From Leptospira interrogans serovar Manilae (lineage in GTDB: Bacteria > Spirochaetota > Leptospiria > Leptospirales > Leptospiraceae), in assembly GCA_945887855.1 (NCBI GenBank), contig CAMCZP010000022.1, positions 1-38,649 on the forward strand: DNA of 38,649 nucleotides, read 5' to 3'. The notes under the pieces were generated by a model, which did not search any database, was not told the origin of the DNA, and saw nothing but the letters and a program-made list of their open reading frames with translations. Position 1 is the first letter of the stretch. Each line of letters begins with the position of its first letter. Made by a program: the position numbers and the translations under genes. This document shows positions 33,462-38,649 of this stretch, one piece after another.

Positions 33462-34688
33462 ATGACTGAATTTAATAAATTTTATAAAGATAAAAGATTC
33501 CTTCTTCCCATTGTAATTTTACTTGCAATTGAAGTATTCTTAGAATTGGATATTTATACTCCCTATTTAAAGAAAAATTCTTATGCAGCAAATATAAATC
33601 GTATTTCTAACCATGTGATTGCCCAAAAAGAAACTCACAATCCCGATATACTGGTGTTAGGAACTAGTGTGGCTTATGAAGGACTATCTCCCAAAATTCT
33701 TCAGGACGTGATTGAACCTACAGGATTAAAAATCCAATCAATTGCAATCCCAGGATCTGAATTGATAGTGCAACATTTGGTTTCAAAAAAGCTACTAAAG
33801 GAATTTCCGAATGCAAAGTATCTGATTTATATAGGGGAAGTTACAATGCCCTGGGTCAGCCAAACAGGATTGGGGCTCCCTACTCTAGCTATGATTTCTG
33901 AGTTTCCCCGAAGAGAAGTGATACCACTTTTAAAGCAATTTGAATATGTATCTACGTTTAAAGTTCCTGTTTTAGAAAAAGAGTTTTCTACACACTATGG
34001 TTTTTCTGATATGTCATACATACTCTTTAAAACAATTGCATATAGAAGAGATATAAATGATCTCATATTAGATCCAGGAAAACGAATCAAATATGTAGTA
34101 CGAGATCGAGCCAATCCAAATACCAATTTTTATTACTATGAAAATGATCATACCGAAAGGATGAGCTCTTACGATTTTCAGGATTTAAATGACTGTGTAA
34201 ATAAAACTAGGGATTTTAACAATCCTCCCTTTCCAGAAAATTCAAATATAGATCATAAAAAAGCAATATATGATACCTGTGCTCTCTCGATTAGTACAAT
34301 CAATCACCTAGAGCCCGCCATGAATGCTCCCACTGCAGATACATTTTTTACGAACCTGTATTTCAAGCGGCTTTCATATGTTTTTGATAATTATATAAAA
34401 CGGGATATAAAAGTACTAACTGTATTTGCCCCCTACAGTTATACAATGGGAAAAATAGGTGGAAAACCTAAAATGGATGTATGGAATAAAGAAATTGCAT
34501 CCTTACTAAAAGACCACAATAGAGGAGTTTTAAACTTACAGGATTTATTTGATGGAGGCGATAGCAATCGATATTGCTATGATACAATTCATTTGAACAA
34601 AGATGGAATGGAGCTATTTTCAAGGGCATTAGGTGAGCATATTCTGAAAGAAATCAAAGAAGGTCATGTAGATGGAATCAAACGATAA
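33462..34688 (+). CDS. SGNH-like partner of the MBOAT acyltransferase
   Basis: This 408-residue protein has one N-terminal membrane anchor (about 12-30, FLLPIVILLAIEVFLEL) and a long extracytoplasmic domain. The catalytic elements of SGNH hydrolases are visible: DILVLGTSVAYEG with Ser69, and the terminal CYDTIHLNKDGMELF giving an Asp374-x-x-His377 pair. AlgJ and DltD proteins use this layout to complete acyl transfer outside the membrane. It may correspond to the Leptospira family DUF1574, judged from memory. The gene lies 2 nt after the MBOAT stop and overlaps the MazG gene by 17 nt. The middle third, with the NDHTERMSSYDFQDLNDC stretch, is not recognised. Confidence 0.75.
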   Translation: MTEFNKFYKDKRFLLPIVILLAIEVFLELDIYTPYLKKNSYAANINRISNHVIAQKETHNPDILVLGTSVAYEGLSPKILQDVIEPTGLKIQSIAIPGSELIVQHLVSKKLLKEFPNAKYLIYIGEVTMPWVSQTGLGLPTLAMISEFPRREVIPLLKQFEYVSTFKVPVLEKEFSTHYGFSDMSYILFKTIAYRRDINDLILDPGKRIKYVVRDRANPNTNFYYYENDHTERMSSYDFQDLNDCVNKTRDFNNPPFPENSNIDHKKAIYDTCALSISTINHLEPAMNAPTADTFFTNLYFKRLSYVFDNYIKRDIKVLTVFAPYSYTMGKIGGKPKMDVWNKEIASLLKDHNRGVLNLQDLFDGGDSNRYCYDTIHLNKDGMELFSRALGEHILKEIKEGHVDGIKR

Positions 34689-35034
34689 AGCACCCCTCTC
34701 TCTTCAGGAGGCACAGAGCAAAGTAGATCATTGGATCCAAACTATAGGAGTGCGATACTTTTCCGAACTCACGAATTTGGCAGTTCTCATGGAAGAAGTG
34801 GGAGAGCTATCCCGACTCATGGCAAGAACCTATGGTGAACAATCATTCAAAGAAAAAGACAAAGAATCCAGTATTCCTTCAGAAATGGGAGATATCTTAT
34901 TTGTACTCATCTGCCTTGCCAACCAAATGGGAATTTCTCTTGAAGATGCACTGATTGCAACTTTGGAGAAAAATACTAAGCGGGATGCTGAGAGGCATAA
35001 GGAAAATAAGAAACTTCAGAGTGGAAATGGATGA
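34672..35034 (+). CDS. MazG-like nucleotide pyrophosphohydrolase
   Basis: This 120-residue protein is a single all-alpha NTP-PPase domain. The metal motifs are EEVGEL and SEMGDILFVLICLANQ, the EExxE and ExxD of the MazG family. Such enzymes remove pyrophosphate from unwanted or damaged nucleotides. The ATG at 34672 lies inside the end of the SGNH-like gene (17-nt overlap), so it is made from the same mRNA even though its role is housekeeping. It ends 7 nt from the convergent TPR gene. Confidence 0.88.
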   Translation: MESNDKAPLSLQEAQSKVDHWIQTIGVRYFSELTNLAVLMEEVGELSRLMARTYGEQSFKEKDKESSIPSEMGDILFVLICLANQMGISLEDALIATLEKNTKRDAERHKENKKLQSGNG

Positions 35035-35041
35035 GTTTGGG

Positions 35042-38000
35042 TTAACTGAGGTAAGTGTATGATAAGGAATCGATTTCTAATGCTTCAGAAATAAATCCTA
35101 GATTTCCTAGTATTTTAATAAGTGCTCTGAGTTGTGTGGTAACCAAAGCTTTATCAAAAGAACCAAGTAAAAAAGAGCGAAGAAAAAGGGAAAATAACTT
35201 TAGATTTGCTTTTTTTTCAGAAATATACGATGCTAGTATATATTTATAGTGTTTGGTCAACTCTATTTCTTCCTGATGATCATAGAGAAATTTCTCAATG
35301 TAGTACAAATATTTATAATTTTCAGTAACTAAAAGTTCTGTGACTACACCCGTAAAGGAATCAATTTTTAATCCAGAATAGGTAGAATTTTGCAATTCTT
35401 CAAGATATTCCAAAAATAGATCTTTAAAAAATTCCTCCTTTTGAATTTCTCTATTACTAATTAAAATTTTAGAAAGTTCAAGGGCTATAGAATTACTATC
35501 TTTGGAACTTCGGGCGATCCCTTTCGCTCTATTAAAATAAAAATCTGCTGAACTAAAATTAAATTGTCTATAATAACAATTTGCCATATCAAGATTGTAT
35601 TGCAAATCAGGATTATTTTCTTTTTCCAGAAGTTTATTATTGTATTTTTTAAGTTTACGAAATATTATTTTGAAGTTGTCAGGGTTTCTTATTTTTTTGA
35701 TAAGTGAAAATATTTTTGGGAAGAGTCTCTTTTTATCTTTTATTGTTTTAAATAAAGTACATATATTTTTAAAATCTCTAGCACTCAAAACAGGGTCTAT
35801 ATCTTCCATAGCTATACTTAAATAAATTTGTGTGAGAATTCTATTTTCACTTTCAAATGAGGCTGAAATATTATAAAAATATCCATATAATAATTTAGCG
35901 AATTCTATATTTTTAGTACCTATTATAGAATCACAAACTTCATTCATAAATTCTAGTACTTCTTCATCATTTTTATTATCTATATTTTTAACTTCTAATA
36001 CTTTATCTAGTACTGTTTGAAGTACAATCAATTTTTCAGTTATAGTAATTATCTCATTGTTATTATCTAATATATTCAAGAGAGGCAACGTACTTTTAGC
36101 TACCCCATGTCTTTTGAATAGAGACCTAACTTCTAATTCAAACTTTGTTCTAAAAATGTTGTACTCTTCAATTTTTGCAAATCCAAATAGGACTCTATAA
36201 TTTTTTTGAATGTTATTATGACTATTGATTATGTTATATATTTTTTCTAATAGAGTAAGAGTCATTTTTTTGTTCTCTAAAAGGCAGAGAGAACTTATTA
36301 TTTTATCAAATATATTGTAACTTATTTCATTTAAATAGTCTCCACTATTATTAAAGATCTGATTAAAAACAGATTCAAGATGATCCTTGCTATGGTACAA
36401 TTCAAGGCTATTTGAAAATAGTAATAGAAGGAGATCCGATTTATCTTTATTAATTATCGAAGTAGCTTTTTGTAAAAGAAAAATAGCTTCTTCTTTTTTT
36501 CCAAATGCAATGCAGTTATCACTCAGTGATTTTAAAGTTAAGATTGTATCGAGAGTGTCGGGACTAATTCTCTGTTCTATGATTTCTTTTTGGAATAAAA
36601 GTTTAGACTCTTCTTTTTTACCCATCAACTCCAATGATTCTGCGATACTTAAATATATTTTTAAGCTATTTATTTTATCTTCAAGAGTTTTTATAGAATC
36701 AAATTTTTTGGTTTCATTCAATATTATAGAGATCCATTTTTCGTTAGGAGGAAAATTCAAAGATAGTTTTGCAATACACTCTACTATTTTTAAAACATCT
36801 ATTGGATTCTCACTTACCTCTATTTTTTTACATAAAATATTTATAACTTCTCCCGCATTGTAATCATCTTTAAAATCCAAAAATAAATAAAATAATTGGG
36901 AGAGTAAATCTAGGTCAGAGTCTTGGTAATCACTCAAATTAATATCTTTAGAAATATTTATCCAAATAGTACTTTTTAGGTTAGCATCTTTTATTTTACT
37001 AATAGAAGAAAGTACACTTTTACTATCGATCTTTGATCTAGTAAGGATACTATTTAAGCGGAGAAGATATTCTTCAAATTGAGATAAAGTAAACTTTTCT
37101 TTCAAAAATTCAAGTAAACTTATAATTTCTAATTGAATTTTATCATTACTCTCAAGCTCTTCAATTTTTTTAATCCAAATAGTAAATAAAATATCTAAAT
37201 ATTTCATCTCTTGTAAATTTAAAACTAAAGGTGTGATACTTCTTAGAATTGATTCTATATTTTCATAATTTTTTTCTTTATTTAAGTAAAATTTTATTTT
37301 AAATAAATAGAACTTAGCTTTTTTTGTTTCTTCGATAGATAAATAAAGTTCTGCTAACTTACAATAACTAAACATTTTATCATAGGGCAAACTGAATTTT
37401 TTAAGTTCAATGAGTATCAATTTTTCAATCTCTTTAACGTTTTGTATCTCCACTAATTCCATATAAAAATATGAAATTGTAGAGTACATCCCAACCCGAT
37501 AAAAAACTCTCGAAGTATCTCTAACTTCTAAAGTAGCCTTCTCTAGAAATTCAATGGCTTTTTCTTTTTCATTCATTCTGGCATAGAGTTTTCCAATATG
37601 AATCAGATGAAGAAATTTTGAAGTACTTCCTTGTAATAAATTTACTTTAGGTGCAGCTAATACTAGTAGTTTTATTTTATCTTCTTTAGAATTAATTTTT
37701 TCATAAATAAAATCTATTAATTCATTAAATGTATCACTTCTTACATGATAATTATTGATTTTATTCATATTATTAATCATTTTTGATAGAATATCAAAAA
37801 GTAACTCTCTATCTTCAATATTTTTTAAGTCCTTAAGTATAGATACATATGAAGGAGAAAAATCAAAAACTGCTTTAGACTCTGCATTTAAAAATAAACT
37901 GTTTGCTAATTCAAAATCTTCATAGGTATAAGCTGTTCTTGCAATAAGACTCAAAGACTTGGAAACATACTTTCCTTCCATTACTAAAGAAGTGAGAGGA

Positions 38001-38649
38001 AGTATTTTATATATAAATTTTAACTTATCTTCCTTTGAATCATCATTTAATAAAAGTAATCCTTCAATCAGAATATATTGATTTTTTACTTGTTCTCTTT
38101 TAAAGATTTCATTTACTGAAATATCTTTTTGCATCAAATTATATAGTATTTTTGAGATAAACTTACTATTAAAGTATTTTAGTAAATAGATTTTACGTTG
38201 ATTTAAGGGAACTCTTGTTTCTATTTCTTCAATCACTAACTTTATATTATTTATTTTATTTTCTGTACTACTATAATATAATAAGTTATATATAATTAAT
38301 ATACAATAATATAGCAGAAGATCAGGATTTTGGATTGTCAAAAGATAGGGTAGTACGTTCTCTATTTCTCCTTTTTCTAATAATTTCCATATATCGGTTA
38401 GATTTGATTTGGTTTGGTGTTCACTCTGAAATAAATTTAAAACTATTTTTGAAAAAAGTAGAATAGAAGATTCTCCAAAGATCATATTTTGATTGGAGAC
38501 TATATCATTAAAAGCCTTCGACTCACCAAAATCTCCAGAAATCTCTTTGGTGTAAAGGTCTAAGAGTTCATTACTTTCAAAAAAAGTTAAATTATTTGAT
38601 TTTAATTTACCCAAGTAATATTTCAAAGATTCTCTTTTGTTTTCATTTA
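35042..38649 (-). CDS. Very large TPR-like repeat protein (5' end outside window)
   Basis: The visible frame covers about 1200 residues and stays open to the right edge. A TTG at 38626 is a possible start (1194 residues), with AAGAG before it, but codons upstream remain open, so the real start may lie beyond the window. The protein is helical throughout and Lys/Ile/Glu/Asn-rich, with no signal peptide visible. TPR-like units recur, for example LYARMNEKEKAIEFLEKAT, LAELYLSIEETKKAKFYL, CIAFGKKEEAIFLLQKAT and YYRQFNFSSADFYFNRAK. TPR arrays are scaffolds for protein contacts. No catalytic domain is seen. The base composition looks even more A+T-rich than the neighbours. Its partners and function are unknown. 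Confidence 0.75.
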   Translation of the reverse strand, partial: NENKRESLKYYLGKLKSNNLTFFESNELLDLYTKEISGDFGESKAFNDIVSNQNMIFGESSILLFSKIVLNLFQSEHQTKSNLTDIWKLLEKGEIENVLPYLLTIQNPDLLLYYCILIIYNLLYYSSTENKINNIKLVIEEIETRVPLNQRKIYLLKYFNSKFISKILYNLMQKDISVNEIFKREQVKNQYILIEGLLLLNDDSKEDKLKFIYKILPLTSLVMEGKYVSKSLSLIARTAYTYEDFELANSLFLNAESKAVFDFSPSYVSILKDLKNIEDRELLFDILSKMINNMNKINNYHVRSDTFNELIDFIYEKINSKEDKIKLLVLAAPKVNLLQGSTSKFLHLIHIGKLYARMNEKEKAIEFLEKATLEVRDTSRVFYRVGMYSTISYFYMELVEIQNVKEIEKLILIELKKFSLPYDKMFSYCKLAELYLSIEETKKAKFYLFKIKFYLNKEKNYENIESILRSITPLVLNLQEMKYLDILFTIWIKKIEELESNDKIQLEIISLLEFLKEKFTLSQFEEYLLRLNSILTRSKIDSKSVLSSISKIKDANLKSTIWINISKDINLSDYQDSDLDLLSQLFYLFLDFKDDYNAGEVINILCKKIEVSENPIDVLKIVECIAKLSLNFPPNEKWISIILNETKKFDSIKTLEDKINSLKIYLSIAESLELMGKKEESKLLFQKEIIEQRISPDTLDTILTLKSLSDNCIAFGKKEEAIFLLQKATSIINKDKSDLLLLLFSNSLELYHSKDHLESVFNQIFNNSGDYLNEISYNIFDKIISSLCLLENKKMTLTLLEKIYNIINSHNNIQKNYRVLFGFAKIEEYNIFRTKFELEVRSLFKRHGVAKSTLPLLNILDNNNEIITITEKLIVLQTVLDKVLEVKNIDNKNDEEVLEFMNEVCDSIIGTKNIEFAKLLYGYFYNISASFESENRILTQIYLSIAMEDIDPVLSARDFKNICTLFKTIKDKKRLFPKIFSLIKKIRNPDNFKIIFRKLKKYNNKLLEKENNPDLQYNLDMANCYYRQFNFSSADFYFNRAKGIARSSKDSNSIALELSKILISNREIQKEEFFKDLFLEYLEELQNSTYSGLKIDSFTGVVTELLVTENYKYLYYIEKFLYDHQEEIELTKHYKYILASYISEKKANLKLFSLFLRSFLLGSFDKALVTTQLRALIKILGNLGFISEALEIDSLSYTYLS

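Noticed and set aside
1..38649. tRNA, rRNA, CRISPR, transposase, integrase or toxin-antitoxin genes
   Set aside because: None seen on reading both strands; the many other ORFs inside genes are frame shadows.

Overview
The window is A+T-rich, bacterial and gene-dense, and reads as a chromosomal segment of a spirochaete, most likely the Leptospiraceae. That placement is inference from recalled families: loose spirochaetal lipoboxes, a 7TMR-DISM sensor kinase, the spirochaete-type phosphofructokinase clade, a UDPGP-family uridylyltransferase, MtnB/MtnD and proteins resembling Leptospira-restricted DUF families. I see no rRNA, tRNA, CRISPR array, insertion sequence or prophage. Several genes start with TTG.

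Layout. (1) 1-697: the C-terminal end of a B12-dependent acyl-CoA mutase, then a VOC-fold protein 4 nt downstream. (2) 698-1157: a cold-shock protein with a long leader and a clear terminator. (3) 1143-5930, minus: phosphofructokinase, a TTG-started putative lipoprotein, an unknown helical protein, a twice-repeated four-cysteine secreted protein and an L,D-transpeptidase-like protein. (4) 5995-10402, minus: a 1008-aa sensor kinase, an imperfect palindrome of about 190 bp, and alanine racemase. (5) 10581-16354, plus: a START-like protein, a nucleotidyltransferase-glycosyltransferase fusion, a response regulator with a degenerate HD domain, and a hybrid kinase with REC and HPt domains. (6) 16356-19976: a Tim44-like/zinc-ribbon membrane protein and a divergent multi-pass membrane protein. 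(7) 20031-24563, minus: hotdog-fold protein, double cNMP-binding protein, UTP-glucose-1-phosphate uridylyltransferase and two unknown exported proteins. (8) 24602-27394, minus: a chemoreceptor, and a lipoprotein gene under a cobalamin riboswitch. (9) 27421-28913: a hairpin-rich intergenic region and a Leptospira-type unknown. (10) 28966-30687, minus: efp-mtnD-mtnB with overlapping ends. (11) 30912-35034, plus: glycosyltransferase, MBOAT O-acyltransferase, SGNH-like partner and MazG, all overlapping or nearly so. (12) 35042 to the right edge, minus: a very large TPR-like protein.

The strongest leads are the cobalamin riboswitch that controls a surface-lipoprotein gene with no known B12 gene beside it, the exact C-x14-C-x10-C-x14-C duplication in a 114-aa secreted protein, the long palindrome at 9063-9251, the hairpin cluster at 27541-27680, and the duplicated Tim44-like plus zinc-ribbon module.
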